Origin: Margaritifera margaritifera
Lineage: Eukaryota > Mollusca > Bivalvia > Unionida > Margaritiferidae
NCBI GenBank assembly: GCA_029931535.1
Contig: JAQPZY010001098.1
Coordinates: 744,001 to 808,000, forward strand
Length of the DNA stretch: 64,000 bases
Direction of reading: 5' to 3'
Position 1 is the first letter of the stretch. Each line of letters opens with the position of its first letter. The notes below the pieces were generated by a model, which ran no database searches, had not been told where the DNA came from, and saw only the letters and a program-made list of their open reading frames with translations. The position numbers and the translations under genes were made by a program. Positions 33,556 to 45,125 of the stretch are shown here, one piece after another.

Positions 33556-33755
33556 GGAAGTTCATCCTCTTCACATACACTATTTGCCTTTTAAAATTAA
33601 AATGAAATGCAAATACAAATACAAAAATATAAACATGAACTTATTTACAAAACGTTGGTAAGTGAGACATGGATTCCATTGATCTAGGACAGCGTCATTT
33701 TGTTATCGATGGAGACTACATTTCTGAGATAAAAAAGCAGATATCCATAATGATC

Positions 33756-34500
33756 ACTAAACTACATTTCTATTTTTTCATCTTTTCTATGGAAATACAG
33801 CATTTCCTCTCTTAAAGTCTGTGATATTATCTTCGATAGGGGGTAATCCATACGAATCAAAATATTCCACGCTGGGAATGTATACTGCCACCAAATGGGT
33901 TCCTCGTTGATTAATGTCCTCGGTGTTGATAACATAAGCTCGAACGTCTTTATGTTTTCAATGAGGAAGTTCGTCTTAGCACAAACCATTGGATTCCAAG
34001 GAGCCGTGTACGAACTGTGGATCAGGATATAATGAAGTAAATTGATGAGCGGGAATTATCGGTACTCTGCTGCAAGAGAGTTTCGATGTGTTTTGTCTCC
34101 AAGGGATTTAGTGGAGGTTTCGAATGCTGTGTCAAGTCTTTATTCCACTCTTTCAAGATTGTCTCTTATGGGATGAGAATCCATGTTTCTTCCGGATAAT
34201 ATTTCAACTTTTCTTCTTGACTCATCATCAAATATTGGTCGTGTTGTTTGTGTCTATAATGATCGAATTGACAACCATAACAATGTTCTCAGGTCAGGAG
34301 TGTGATTCTGTCAGCCAAGTGGTCAGCAAAACTGGAGACTAAGTGTTGTTCTTCTTCTGGCTATCGTGACATTTCTGTTTCTGCTTTTTCTTCTTCTTCT
34401 TTTCCACTTTGAAGTTGTGTCTGCGACTGCTGTGGTTCTAGTTCTTGATCATCTATATCCATGGTTTCGTTTTCTCGATCATTTATGTCCATGACTTCGG
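33756..34500 (-). pseudogene. Polinton-associated accessory gene(s), broken
   Basis: Downstream of the capsid gene the minus strand shows an acidic start near 34495-34370 (MDINDRENETMDIDDQELEP, then Gln/Glu-rich). Next is a Cys/His cluster near 34290-34240 (HCYGCQFDHYRHKQH). A 75-residue frame at 33989-33762 follows with aromatic-rich sequence (EEPIWWQYTFPAWN). Stops near 34365 and 34290, and frame changes, split it. Position directly after the capsid gene suggests structural or packaging accessory proteins of the element, but I cannot name them. Confidence 0.5.
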
Positions 34501-34504
34501 TTTC

Positions 34505-35560
34505 ATATTTAATAGTACAAGATCACTTCTCTGAGACTGTTGATTTCTAGGATATAATCGAATTCTGCAAGCAAGATCACGTTCACTGTTTTCTTGAGCG
34601 CGAGTGCAAAATGAAGTTCCACACGGAGTTGTCCTGCTTTTAATGCGTGGATATGTCTCTCGCCAGTGTCTTGGTCTCTAGAGAAATCAAACCCCAAAAA
34701 CAATACCCTCCTGCATAGTCGTTCTACGAAATACCGTGGGTATTGTTGGTTCCCAATTGCCCTGTGGCTTTAAAAAGACTCAGTTAAGATCTCAGGTAAT
34801 ATTTGTGGCAAAGTTAGGTTCAGAGGATCTGGTACACAAGGTCTGGCCGTCCTGGGTGACTTATATCTTGGAAACGTTGAAGTGCTGGAACTAGAAGGGT
34901 TTTGATCAATAGCTCCGTTGACGGCAGTATCGCTGACGATGTCAATGAACAAACATTTAGAAAGTTGACCCTGGAAGTCATGATCTTCGATCTTGGATTG
35001 GGGTCCAGAGGCAATGGTGATGGTTTTGACTTCCACTCGTTGTATGGGGCATAGGTGTAGTTCTTCGAAGTTGGTTTTGTACTCGTTAGCATCAGCCATC
35101 AAATGGAAAAAGGCACTACTTTCATTCAGTCTCAGACGTACATTCACGCCATTCAACAAATACTTGTCTGCAACCATGGGTTCAAGTGTAAAGGATCCAT
35201 CATTTGTAAACTACGCCCTTGTTTGATTTCTTTTGTCGATTGTTAAATCCTAAATTGTGAGGATCGTCAGCCTATGTCAACTGTGTCGTTGAATGCTCCT
35301 AACATGTTGGGTTTCCACACCATACAAGCATCGATGTGTACATTCGTGCCATCTTTTCCGTAGGACAAACGATTCTCTGGGTAAGCTCGGTAAGGTTAAG
35401 TGTCCATACTGCTGCTGACCAGTGTGTTGTTCAGGTAAAAATCCACTTCACTGAACAACGAATGCATGAAATTGTTGACGGAAGCCACTCTGGCGCTCAG
35501 TCGAGAATTGTTATCGAAAATGTAGTTTCACTGTGACTTTTCCTTGGAGAATATGATATA
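34505..35560 (-). pseudogene. Maverick/Polinton major capsid protein, decayed endogenous copy
   Basis: Three minus-strand segments in order match, from recollection of the family, the double-jelly-roll capsid protein of Polintons (often annotated as F54H12.2-like). The N-terminal part is at about 35500-35240. The central part is a 136-residue frame at 35177-34770 with the Arg-rich strand near residue 12-18 and the GQL and NGAIDQNP regions. The C-terminal part is at 34703-34509 with FDFSRDQ, LRVELHFA and FDYILEI. At least two frame changes and several stops separate them, so the gene cannot make a capsid. No integrase, DNA polymerase B, ATPase or protease is visible, so the element is a fragment. 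This kind of element is an endogenous virus-like transposon. Confidence 0.8.
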
Positions 35561-36060
35561 TGAGATCTCCTTTTATACCAATATTTACACTGTCAAAATA
35601 CAATTTACTAACAGGAAGATAATGAGGATACACAAATTCTCAGTGAACGTGATATGTATTTCCACCTTATTCGTAAGAAGCTATTGCAGAATCCACTTCA
35701 AAAGTAATGAATCTCGGCAAAGGAGAGTCTGTGTTTCCCACCACGTTGTACTCGACGACATCAGGATAGACAAACATCAAAGTGAGTCCATCGTTCAGTT
35801 CGATAGGCTATTGAAATTGAAGAATCGTTTGTTGTTGATGATGTCATTTGTTGGAACGAGGGCTGTGTTTTCACACAGAATAGTAAACAAACTGGGAGAA
35901 AGTGTGGACAGCATTTTACTGTCGGATAAATCCATTTTTAGACGAGGAGAAAGTGGATGGTACTTCATCAGAACACGTCTATTGGTTTTTCTAGTGCTTT
36001 GCCAAACTGATCGTGAAAATTACTTGAAATCGTATCGACGAGATGTTGAGGATTAAAATA
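35561..36060 (-). pseudogene. Possible second Polinton structural gene, decayed
   Basis: Upstream of the capsid gene on the same strand, frames such as ALVPTNDIINNKRFFNFNS (about 35880-35820) and VVEYNVVGNTDSPLPRF (about 35760-35710, ending in a stop at 35670) read as coding but change frame. The long opposite-strand frame here is treated as a shadow. The position suits a minor capsid or penton-type gene, but there is no positive identification. Confidence 0.35.
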
Positions 36061-36588
36061 ATATCCCGCAGGAATTCTCATGTCATAGATATTCAACTGG
36101 GAATTGACTGGCACCGTTGAGGATCAAAAAATATCCTGCATGAATTCTCATGTCATCATAGATATTGAATTGCAAATTGACTGGCGCTAGTGGGGGTTTT
36201 TTTTGTATAAAAGGATCATTTTTTGTATAAAGGGATCATTTTTGTCCAAGTGTTCTTGTACTTGTTTGTTTGTGGTATTTCTACCACGAAATGATTTGAT
36301 CCGCGGCAATATTCAAGACTTGAGTGGGATGAATGATCTCTACCAAAGCCTTCCCAATGAGATTCGTGATCCAGTTGTAGGGGCTTGATGAAGTTTTGCC
36401 GTGAAAAAACACAACGTATTATTGGGAAACACATCCAGAAAACTGTCACTAGAAGAGAAGGTTTTAAATTTTTTGTTTGCGAATGTCTCTTTCTCTTGGG
36501 TTTCACCAAAGAGGCTTCATACGTTGCTCTCAGTTGTTTTGGCTCAGCCGGTGTAGTGAATGTTAACAATCTATTGTTAACCCTCAAT
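36061..36588 (-). pseudogene. Unidentified remnant at the upstream end of the Polinton segment
   Basis: Minus frames show a basic stretch (KPKRKRHSQTKNLKPS near 36505-36460) and a separate YNWITNLIGKALVEIIHPTQ near 36375-36320 in another frame. The plus strand is also open (36385-36663). A short duplication, TCAACTGGGAATTGACTGGC-like, occurs at 36090 and 36160. No assignment is possible. Confidence 0.3.
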
Positions 36589-36604
36589 AGCCCTTTTCAG
36601 GGCT
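36562..36604 (+). terminator. Perfect histone-type stem-loop SL3 beside a second hairpin
   Basis: AGCCCTTTTCAGGGCT (36589-36604) has a perfect 6-bp stem and TTTC loop. It equals the histone mRNA 3' stem-loop except for an A-T rather than G-C closing pair, with CTCAAT before and ACGCA after. GTTAACAATCTATTGTTAAC at 36562-36581 is a second perfect hairpin immediately upstream. Confidence 0.5.
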
Positions 36605-36609
36605 ACGCA

Positions 36610-38344
36610 GATATCTCAGGAACAGACATACTACTCCAATACTGCACAAACTCTGTGTTTTAAGCTCCCCTCCATATTCTGCTGTCTTTTTCATGTGTGA
36701 TAGTACATAAATGTGAGACATGAAAAAATATCCGACGAAATGTGGGACAATTTAGCAAGGAGCATTCTAGAATAGGGGCCTCTTAACAGCTTTACAAATG
36801 ATGATGACTAATAGATCATTATGAGTGCAATATGAGTGCAGAGCAACTATTTAAAGAGACATAATATATAATAATAATATAAAAAAGCATGACTCTCTTC
36901 TCCAAGAATACTCGCTGAAATGCTATCAAGTACGTCCTTTCAAAACGTTAGAACGGTTCACAAAGGCAGTCCGGACCCACAAAACTGCATGGTAGATTGC
37001 CTTGATACCTTAATAGTATTTACAGCATGGTAAAACTTGACTTTTTATTCACTGTACCTTCATTTTCATCGGAAAGAATTGGAAGAACGAAATCGCATAT
37101 ACTGGGATTTTTTTCTCTTAAAAGGATGAAACTAAAATATGCTACGTATAGTTGTCCTCCGGGAAAGTGGACGTATGGTTGTGCTCGGGGAAAGTGGAAG
37201 TTATGGAAGCAGATGGACACTTTGTCTTTGTACACCGTGAGTTCACAAATCTTTTTGTTTTATCTTATCGAATTGTTTTAATGACCTGAATGTATTTGCT
37301 TGTTAAAGATATGAATACTAAATCTTGCAATGTGTACACTGTCTGTATTTGCATAGTATGGTCACTAACTTTTGAAGAACTAGCATGGTTTTTATATTTG
37401 GCTAAAAGGGTTCAATGACGATACGCCAATTTGTATTGCCCTGTGACTTGGCGAGAACTGCAGCTTAATTGGTGTCAACTTTTGGCATCGGCGGGCAATA
37501 TAAAATGAACTCTTTCTGATTTTCATCCCTTTGAATAAATTCAATTGATTCTTTACAGACCTTGTATACACCAATCTCGATCGGTCTTTTATACGGACTG
37601 ATCGAGATGGGGACCATTTGTTTTTATTTAACGTGACCGCTTGACCACAAACTGGACTTTGGCCTTATTGCCATACACCAGAGCGGTCGTTGGCATTTCA
37701 GCTCCGGTGCACAATTAATTATTCGGTCAAAGTTCAAAAGTCAACATTTAAAGGTTATTATCCTGAACAGGAGTCAAAGGTAGAGGTCAATGACAGGCAG
37801 ACGGTGCTCTTTTAAGACCAAAGCAGCCTCTGTCTCAGACCACATAAAGGATACCTTGTCTCATTTTCGTGGTTTACGCTTTCATAAAGATTTTCAACCC
37901 TGAGTGAAAGCTCAGCTCAAATTTTGCATGCTGATTATTTGTAAACAACGATTGGAGAATTTAAATAAACTAGTTATTTTGAAACATAACATTGAGATAC
38001 TGACTCAAATTTAACTTGATACCAATTTTACAGAGGACAATATTTTGAGTTGAGTATATGTAATCAAGTTGAGAAATTGTACGAAAGCCCGGCCTGGTGC
38101 GGATTTCATCAACAAAACTAGTGTTTGGACTTAAACATAAGTTTAGAATCCAGCAATCTGATTTGCTGACATTTAAGCCAGACTTGAAACCGAGTAATCA
38201 AATATCTTTAGTCTAGACTCAACTTGGAGACTTAATAGTGGTAAAACAGGACCCAAGTGAGACTAAGAAATTACTCGAAACCTTCAGATCAAATATATCA
38301 AAAGTTATCGATGATAATTGCTTTTGTTTTTTATTTTAGTTCTG
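36610..38344. other. No gene seen; one hairpin and a dispersed repeat
   Basis: ATCTCGATCGGTC and GGACTGATCGAGAT around 37571-37606 form a 13-bp hairpin with one mismatch. Sequence at 38090-38220 (AGAATCCAGCAA, TTTAAGCCAGACTTGAAA) resembles 53260-53360 (GGAATCCAGCAA, TTTAAACCTGACTTAAAA). No frame is convincing. Confidence 0.5.
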
Positions 38345-38790
38345 GCTGCTTTGCGGCAGTGGAACTAGGATTAACTTTGCGGCAGTGGAACTAGAATAAA
38401 CTTTGCGGCAGTGGAACTAGGATTAACTTTGCGGCAGTATAACTAGGATTAACTTTGCGGCAGTGGAACTAGAATAAACTTTGCGGCAGTGGAACTAGGA
38501 TTAACTTTGCGGTAGTGGAACTAGGATTAACTTTGCGGCAGTGGAACTAGGATTAACTTTGCGGCAGTGGAACTAGGATAAACTTTGCGGCAGTGGAACT
38601 TGGATTAACTTTGCGGCAGTGGAACTAGGATTAACTTTGCGGCAGTGGAACATTAACTTTGCAGCAGTGGAACTAGGATTAACTTTGCGGCAGTGAAACT
38701 AGGATTAACTTTGCGGCAGTGGAACTAGGATTAACTTTGCGGCAATGGAACTAGGATTAACTTTGCGGCAGTGGAACTAGGATTCTTTAC
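38345..38790. repeat. 26-bp minisatellite, ~17 units
   Basis: The unit is TAACTTTGCGGCAGTGGAAC plus TAGGAT. One unit near 38650 is shortened. Variants include AGAATA and GGTAGTGG. Identity among units is very high. Confidence 0.95.
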
Positions 38791-39496
38791 GATTTAGCTT
38801 CAAATAAAAATCCTTAGATTTCAAAGCACATTTATAATTTGTGATTCCTAATAGAAGTCAGTGTCACATCTTGGTTTAAGAAAGGCTCAATAAAGGAAAA
38901 TCGTTAACTTTCACTGATGTTTGGTATTTTTATGGATTTTGTTTCCTGATTTTCGTGAAATATCGATAAACCCCAAAGCAAAAAAACAAAAACACAAACA
39001 ACCTCTCCGTGTCTGTCAAATTCCATCATCTACTTCAACTAGATTTTTTTCTTTTAAAAATCCGACTGTGCTGAAAATAGAGTGAACATTCAACATAGGC
39101 AATTAATCAAACCTTTTATCAGCACCATACTTATACACAGCAAAATTGCACAAAGTAAAAGGGTAAAGTTTATTAATATTAATTAAATATAATATCCTTC
39201 ATTTTTGTATAGTTTAATATAATGCATCCGATATTACATATTACTTCCACATTACAGAAATAGTAGCAGAATACAGAATTTGATGTGTTTATGCGTTAAA
39301 CGCAAGCTATAGGTCACTTTCCTCGCAAACAAGTAGAAGACGTTTATGCTCACCGCAAATAATTTGTGCATTCTTTCATTTTCAGCGAAGACTACATTTT
39401 TTTCATACTGTGTGGCAAAAAAAAAGAAAAGACGCGAATCCTCGGGAAAACGAAAAATGGTCGCCTACTCATCACAAGAACTATTTAATTAAATTG

Positions 39497-39527
<31 letters not shown>

Positions 39528-39625
39528 AATAATTTTAAATACCCGATATTGACAAACAGTTTTTGAGTGTACGATAACAAATGGCATGAAAATTAGATGA
39601 AACTATATATTGCCTGAAAGGGTCC
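38791..39625. other. No gene seen
   Basis: AT-rich with a run of about 25 T near 39499-39523. Confidence 0.5.
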
Positions 39626-39629
39626 GGTT

Positions 39630-39975
39630 TATTTTCTTGGAAAGCTCAAGTTTTAGAGCGCCTGTCGAGAGCTAGGAAGGTCTCTGGTTCGAACTCGGCC
39701 AGCTGCGAATATTTGCCCATGACATTTGGTAGCAGCGGTGAGATCACGCAATATATATCTTTAATACTCGTAATGACCTTGACTTTCAGCCTAAGTAGGT
39801 ACGTCTGCGTGATTACGAATACTGGAGACAGAGGACGTGTCTTGAAACAAATCTGGGTGAATATGTCACATGAACGGCTCGGGTGCATCGGCTGAGATAG
39901 CTCAAGTAGGGCGCCCGTGTAATGTCAGATACGCTCCGGGCCTGGGTTCAAGCACTATCCAGCCGCGAATTTTTC
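39630..39975 (+). mobile_element. Dimeric tRNA-like SINE candidate
   Basis: Two tRNA-like units lie in one orientation. The first has AGCTCAAGTTTTAGAGCG (39644) and GGTTCGAACTCGGCC (39688). The second has TAGCTCAAGTAGGGCG (39897) and GGGTTCAAGCAC (39945). Both are followed by a CCAGC(T/C)GCGAAT phrase and an AT-rich stretch, so they are homologous over more than the promoter boxes. Anticodon arms are degenerate. Confidence 0.6.
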
Positions 39976-40714
39976 ATCTGTGATGTTACAACGATTTGAA
40001 ATTGCATATGTTATATTGTGAAAACACATGGATGATCAACACTTTTTTGTCCAACCACCCGAGTACTATTTGATTTTAATATGAAACTAACTGTACCGCT
40101 CTCTGATTTTATGCGGCTGCAAGAAACTGATCCAATCAAATTCCTCGTTATATTTACCTAAGACTACAGCTGGGAATAAGCACAGCAACTTCCGTAGACA
40201 ACGATACTTGTGGGATGTATGTTTTATCAATGTAATCCGTTAACACGAGTTTTTCTTTTTAGTCAGTGCAAGTGGACATCATGGAAGTCACCATATTGAA
40301 TACCTACATAATGAGCACTTTTATTGGTCAATTAATTTCGCTTGCCATGGGCAGTAACACCTTCATCCATAAGAAGGCATTTGTTCAAAACACTGTTTCG
40401 GCTAGCTACATACGCCAAGGGTCGATGTGGAACGAAGTGGTTCGATGGACCTTGGCTAGCGAAGATGATGATCGCATTAGTCAGAGGTTTATTATTATAT
40501 CTGTTATGAAATAGTTGATTGAGGGAAGCTACTCGAGGCCTAGTGGTCAATTGTTAATGCTTGATTTATTAATGCACAAAAAATTAACCTGTCTATAGTA
40601 TTCCTATACTTGTGTTAGAAAATGATTACTCATAACAGCAATGATTCATGCAATAAAAAAATTAATGTATTTTTGTATAGGTTATTATATGATTGTTGCC
40701 CACAGCTTAGTATA
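39976..40714. other. No supported gene
   Basis: Two overlapping frames of about 70-80 residues at 40266-40550 on opposite strands have no recognisable motif. Confidence 0.45.
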
Positions 40715-40866
40715 GATCTATGCGCTTGTCAGTCACGACCATGACGCTTGTCAATCAAGACATTTAATCTTGTCAACCATGACCATTACGCTTGTCAATC
40801 TAGACATTTATGCTTGTCAAGCAAGACCATTACGCTTGTCAATCTTGACCTTTACGCTTGACATAA
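40715..40866. repeat. ~22-bp minisatellite, 7 units
   Basis: Units of the form GCTTGTCAATCAAGACATTTAC alternate CAAGACATTTA and ATGACCATTAC endings, which suggests a two-unit higher-order period of about 43 bp. Confidence 0.85.
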
Positions 40867-41019
40867 ATTTTTGCAGCCTTTTTACGAAAATATTTTATGT
40901 GATCTACATAAAATGAGTTTTTACCGTTTTCAAATTTTGTCAAAAATTGGCTCGTGCAGTTTTGCAATAAAAACCATTCTGAATGGTTACTGCATTCATC
41001 AGTGAGAGTTACCAGGTTA

Positions 41020-42490
41020 GTCAAGTTCTTAGACGAGTATTATGCCCACGATCCAGCTTCTCTCCACTAGAGGTCTTTGAGTCCACTTAGCGTCATACTC
41101 ACTACGTCACTAACGTTTACATCAAGACGTCGCAAGAAATATTTTTGACGCCATTTATTATTGCAAAGACCTTGAATTCTCTATCATTATGGAGTCTAAG
41201 CACTTAAAAGTCCTTCTAGATTTCTATCTGGCAATGAAGTAACCTTCTTATCTGTATATGACTTAAAACCTTGATGCATGTATATAACTTAATGCCTCGA
41301 TACCTGTATATACAGTGTACCTTAATACCTTGATACCTGTATATAACTTAAAACCTTCACATCTGTATATAACTTAAAACCTTGATATCTGTACATAAGT
41401 TAAAACCTTGATATCTGTATATAACTTAAAACCTTGATATCTGTATTTAAGTTAATACCTTGATACATGTATATCTACCTTTATACCTGTATATCTACCT
41501 TGATACCTGTATATCTACCTTGATATCTGTATATAACTTAATACCTTGATACCTGTATATCTACCTTGATACCTGTATATAACTTAATACCTTGATATCT
41601 GTATATAACTTAAAACCTTGATATCTGTATATAAGTTAAAACCTTGATATCTGTATATAAGTTAAAACCTTGATATCTGTATATAACTTAAAACCTTGAT
41701 ATCTGTATTTAAGTTAATACCTTGGTACCTGTATATCTACCTTTATACCTGTATATCTACCTTGATATCTGTATATAACTTAATACCTTGATACCTGTAT
41801 ATCTACCTTGATACCTGTATATAACTTAATACCTTGATACCTGTATATCTAACTTGATACCTGTATATAACTTAATACCTTGATACCTGTATATCTACCT
41901 TGATACCTGTATATAACTTAATACCTTGATACCTGTATATAACCTAAAACCCTGATACCTCGCTCTAAGGTTTAAAGTCAATGTCTCATAGAAAACCCTC
42001 TCCATTATGCTCTTATAAATAATTGTGTTCAACGTAGCTATACCTAAAGTCTATGTTCGTCCAATGTTTATCAATATTCTCCATGAATTAGTCAACAGTC
42101 TCTGCTTCTATTTACCCACTGTGGAAGCGAGTTCCACGTATCCACAACTCTATTTGAAAACACTTTTTTCTCATGTCTTTTATATGTCTGTCTTTAAACA
42201 ACTTTAAACTCTGCCTCTTGTTTTTGTTGCATCTATTATTTTTAAGAACTTCTGTCTATAAATGTCTTCCAGATGTCTCAATACCTTGAAAGTTTAAATC
42301 ATATCTCCCCTTCTTAGCCTGTATAATAGTATTGGTAATTTGAACTCCTAAAGTCTTTCACTACAACTGAGGTGTTTTAATCCGGGAATCAATTTAGTTG
42401 CTCTTTTCTGAACATTCTCAGTCACTTGTATAATCGTGGACTCCATACTGCATTTACATCCTCTAGGTGTTATTAACCATGGACTCCATA
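41020..42490 (-). mobile_element. CR1/L2-like LINE 3' end split by satellite growth
   Basis: On the minus strand, 42480-42260 reads a reverse-transcriptase thumb: VTENVQKRATKLIPGLKHLS then LPILLYRLRRGDMI. 42230-42080 reads TRGR...KLFKDRHIKDMRKK then FSNRVVDTWNSLPQWV, and FMENIDKHW follows. This is the C-terminal pattern of CR1- and L2-type LINEs, with stops and frame changes. The 3' part at 41245-41020 matches 47290-47041. Two minisatellites have expanded inside or beside the element (41250-41960 and 42425-43200). Confidence 0.8.
41250..41960. repeat. 26/20-bp composite minisatellite
   Basis: CTTGATACCTGTATATAACT plus TAATAC (26 bp) alternates with CTTGATACCTGTATATCTAC (20 bp). Blocks of AAAACC versus AATACC variants show regional duplication. 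About 29 units. Confidence 0.93.
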
Positions 42491-43200
42491 ATGCATTTAC
42501 GTACTCTAGGTGTGATTAACCATGTACTCCATACTGCATTTAGATACTCTAAGTGTGATTAACCATGGACTCCATACTGCATTTACATACTCTAGGTGTG
42601 ATTAACCATGGACTCCATACTGCATTTAGATACTCTAGGTGTGATTAACCATGGACTCCATATTGCATTTACATACTCTAGGTGTGATTAACCATGGACT
42701 CCATACTGGATTTACATACTCTAGGTGTGATTAACCATGGACTCCATACTGCATTTACGTACTCTAGGTGTGATTAACCATGGACTCCATATTGCATTTA
42801 CATACTCTTTTCTGAACATTCTCTGTCACTTGTATAATCGTGGACTTCGTACTGCATTTGGATACTCTAGGTGTGATTAACCATGGACTCCATACTCCAT
42901 TTACATACTCTATGTGTGATTAACCAAGGATTCCATACTGCATTTACATACTCTAGGTGTGATTAACCGTGGACTCTATGCTGCATTTACATACTCTTTG
43001 TGTGATTAACCAAGGACTCCATACTGCATTTGCATACTCTAGGTGTGATTAACCATGGACTCCATACTGGATTTACATATTCTAGGTGTGATTAACCATG
43101 CACTCCATACTGTATTTGCATAATCTAGGTGTGATTAACCAAGGACTCCATACTGCATTTACATACTCTAAGTGTGATTAACCATGGACTCCAGCCTGCA
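42425..43200 (-). repeat. 43-bp minisatellite derived from LINE reverse-transcriptase coding
   Basis: The plus-strand unit is TCTAGGTGTGATTAACCATG plus GACTCCATACTGCATTTACATAC, about 18 units, with the period measured between ACTCC at 42483 and 42526. On the minus strand each unit translates to LEYVNAVWSPW, the thumb motif expected just before the VTENVQKRATK segment of the adjoining LINE. A TTCTGAACATTCTCTGTCAC flank is itself duplicated near 42390 and 42810. Confidence 0.85.
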
Positions 43201-44060
43201 TTTGCATAATCTCGGTGTGATTAAGCATTTATTGATGCAACTACATTTGCCCTTTGCACACAGTTTACTATGTGCTTGTGGAACAAGAGGTCACATTCAA
43301 AAGTCACGCCCAAGATTTCTTCTTGTTTGTGTTCTTTCAGTTGTATTTCTATATATGTGGCTATACAGTTGTTCGATGGCAATCATAGTGTTTTCTTTTG
43401 TGGAAGATGCGCCCCCTCTCCCCACCACTCCCACCACCAACACCACCAACTTCCGCTTGTACAAAAGAAAGAAAAAAAAACAAACAAACAAACAAACATA
43501 CGGCGGAAGTAAAGTCTGCTTACAGTAGAAGCAAACCAAGGAACTTTTGTTTTAGTTTTAATATATTTTATTGCAAACAATGCCATTGGGATTGGCTAGA
43601 AAGTTCTAAGATCTTATTATCGACATGTCTAAGATGGCTGGCATGTGTACAAAATACATTTTTTAAATGCATGCTAGAATTGCTATATTGAAAAAAGAAA
43701 AAGAGGAGAAAAGAAAAAAAGAGGATAGAAGAGAGAAGCATCTAGATCCCTATGTCATAGATACAGGAAAAGATTGAAACATTGTTGGAATTGAATCGTT
43801 TCGTAACTTTAATATATTTTTCTGCTGCCAAACCTATAGTTTGATTTTTGCTCCTTCGTTAGTTTGGAAAATTCGCCTTCGTAATAAATCCAAAATGAAA
43901 ATAAATTCAACTGGTTTTGTTTAAGTAATAATATGTGTCTTTGATTAACACACTGCGACATAAAAACAAATAATGTTCATTGGTTTCAGCGCCTTCTCCA
44001 GGTACACATACACTTAAACCTACTTTGTAGACACGCTGCCGTAGGGAGCTGCAATTATTC
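43201..44060. other. No gene seen
   Basis: A CACCAC/CAAACAAA simple-repeat patch lies at 43415-43497. Frames over it on both strands are low complexity. A purine-rich stretch lies at 43690-43740. Confidence 0.5.
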
Positions 44061-44067
44061 CTCAGCT

Positions 44068-45015
44068 TTACGTGTATAATCGATAGTTTTCTATCACCAT
44101 GACAACAGTTTTTTTTAAAGTATTAGTTTTTTGAAGCAGGGATCCTTTGAACTCCCCTAGCAACGTAATCTGGCGTATATCATCTGAAAGATTCCACAAA
44201 CTGACACCGGATGGTATAACTGATTTTCTATAAGCAGCATACCTGCATGAGACTGAAACAATGTCAGTACTGTTACATAATGGATATCGGCTTATCTCGT
44301 TCACATAAGGGGGAATCAATTTTTGTAAAAAAAAATAGTGGGGCATCTGCGTTAATAATCCTTAAAAAAAAGTCGTACGTGTTTTACTGGCTCTCCCTTC
44401 AATTAAAGGAACAAAACCTGTTTCTAAATATACTCATTCTTTGCATAACAAGGTAAACCAGTGATAATGCTGACAGCTTCAAGCCGTACTATCTCTTTCT
44501 CCTCATTACAACCGTCACGAACTACACTGGAACTACACTGGCATATTCCAATAAGGGTCTTATATAAATCAGGGTTGTTTTGGAAAGCTTAAACATTAAT
44601 TCCTTCAACAATGTTAATTTTTATTTCCTTTTTTGGTTGTATCTTCAATATGTTTGTTCCAGTTCAAATGGTTTTGAAGCGTCAAACCAAGGTGTCTATG
44701 AAAATTAACAAATTGTAGGCTTTTGTCATCTAAAAATAGTTCAGGCTTCGATAACAACATTACTTCCGTTCTTGTAGCATTCAATGCCATAAGCCACTGT
44801 TTTGACCAATCATTTAATCTTTTAAAATCATGGTTAATCACTTGTTCAATATCAGCAATGCTAGGAAATGAATAATATAATGATGAGTCATCTGCAAAAA
44901 GTCGATTAAGGGAATTCTTTGATTCAGCAATATCATTTACATAAACCAAAGAATAATAAAGGGCCTAATACTGAACTTTGTGGTACACCTGCTGTTATTT
45001 TCTTAATGAATCTTT
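44068..45015 (-). mobile_element. LINE reverse-transcriptase fragment, minus strand
   Basis: Reading down from 45015, ITAGVPQSSVLGPLLF is followed after a frame change by a 111-residue frame (44949-44614). This has the catalytic FADD box (RLFADDSSLYYS) near residue 16-27 and the HRHLGLTL...WNKHI thumb near 84-100. IYIRPLLEYASVV follows near 44560, then VSIITGLP near 44460. A C-terminal frame at 44346-44068 ends with the SVIPSGVSLWN-type motif. The element is 5'-truncated, frame-damaged and lacks the endonuclease. The pattern fits the CR1/L2/Jockey-like groups. Confidence 0.85.
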
Positions 45016-45034
45016 AATAATCGAAGAGATTATT

Positions 45035-45125
45035 TGAAGGCAAGGCACTTTACTCCAACAGCTTTAGCACGATATAACCGTTCATGTGTTAATCTGCCGT
45101 TAAACACCAGTCAACCAATCAATCA
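45035..45125 (+). mobile_element. SINE 3' fragment
   Basis: GAAGGCAAGGCACTTTACTCC and CGTTAAACACCAGTCAACCA, then ATCAATC, match the body and end of the SINE at 26875-27069. No tRNA head is present. Confidence 0.7.

Noticed and set aside
35544..36056. 170-residue plus-strand open frame
   Set aside because: It lies antisense to better coding-like minus frames upstream of the Polinton capsid gene and has no recognisable motif.
43184..43691. Several overlapping 70-115-residue frames
   Set aside because: They overlap a CACCAC/CAAACAAA simple repeat and the end of a satellite; no motif.
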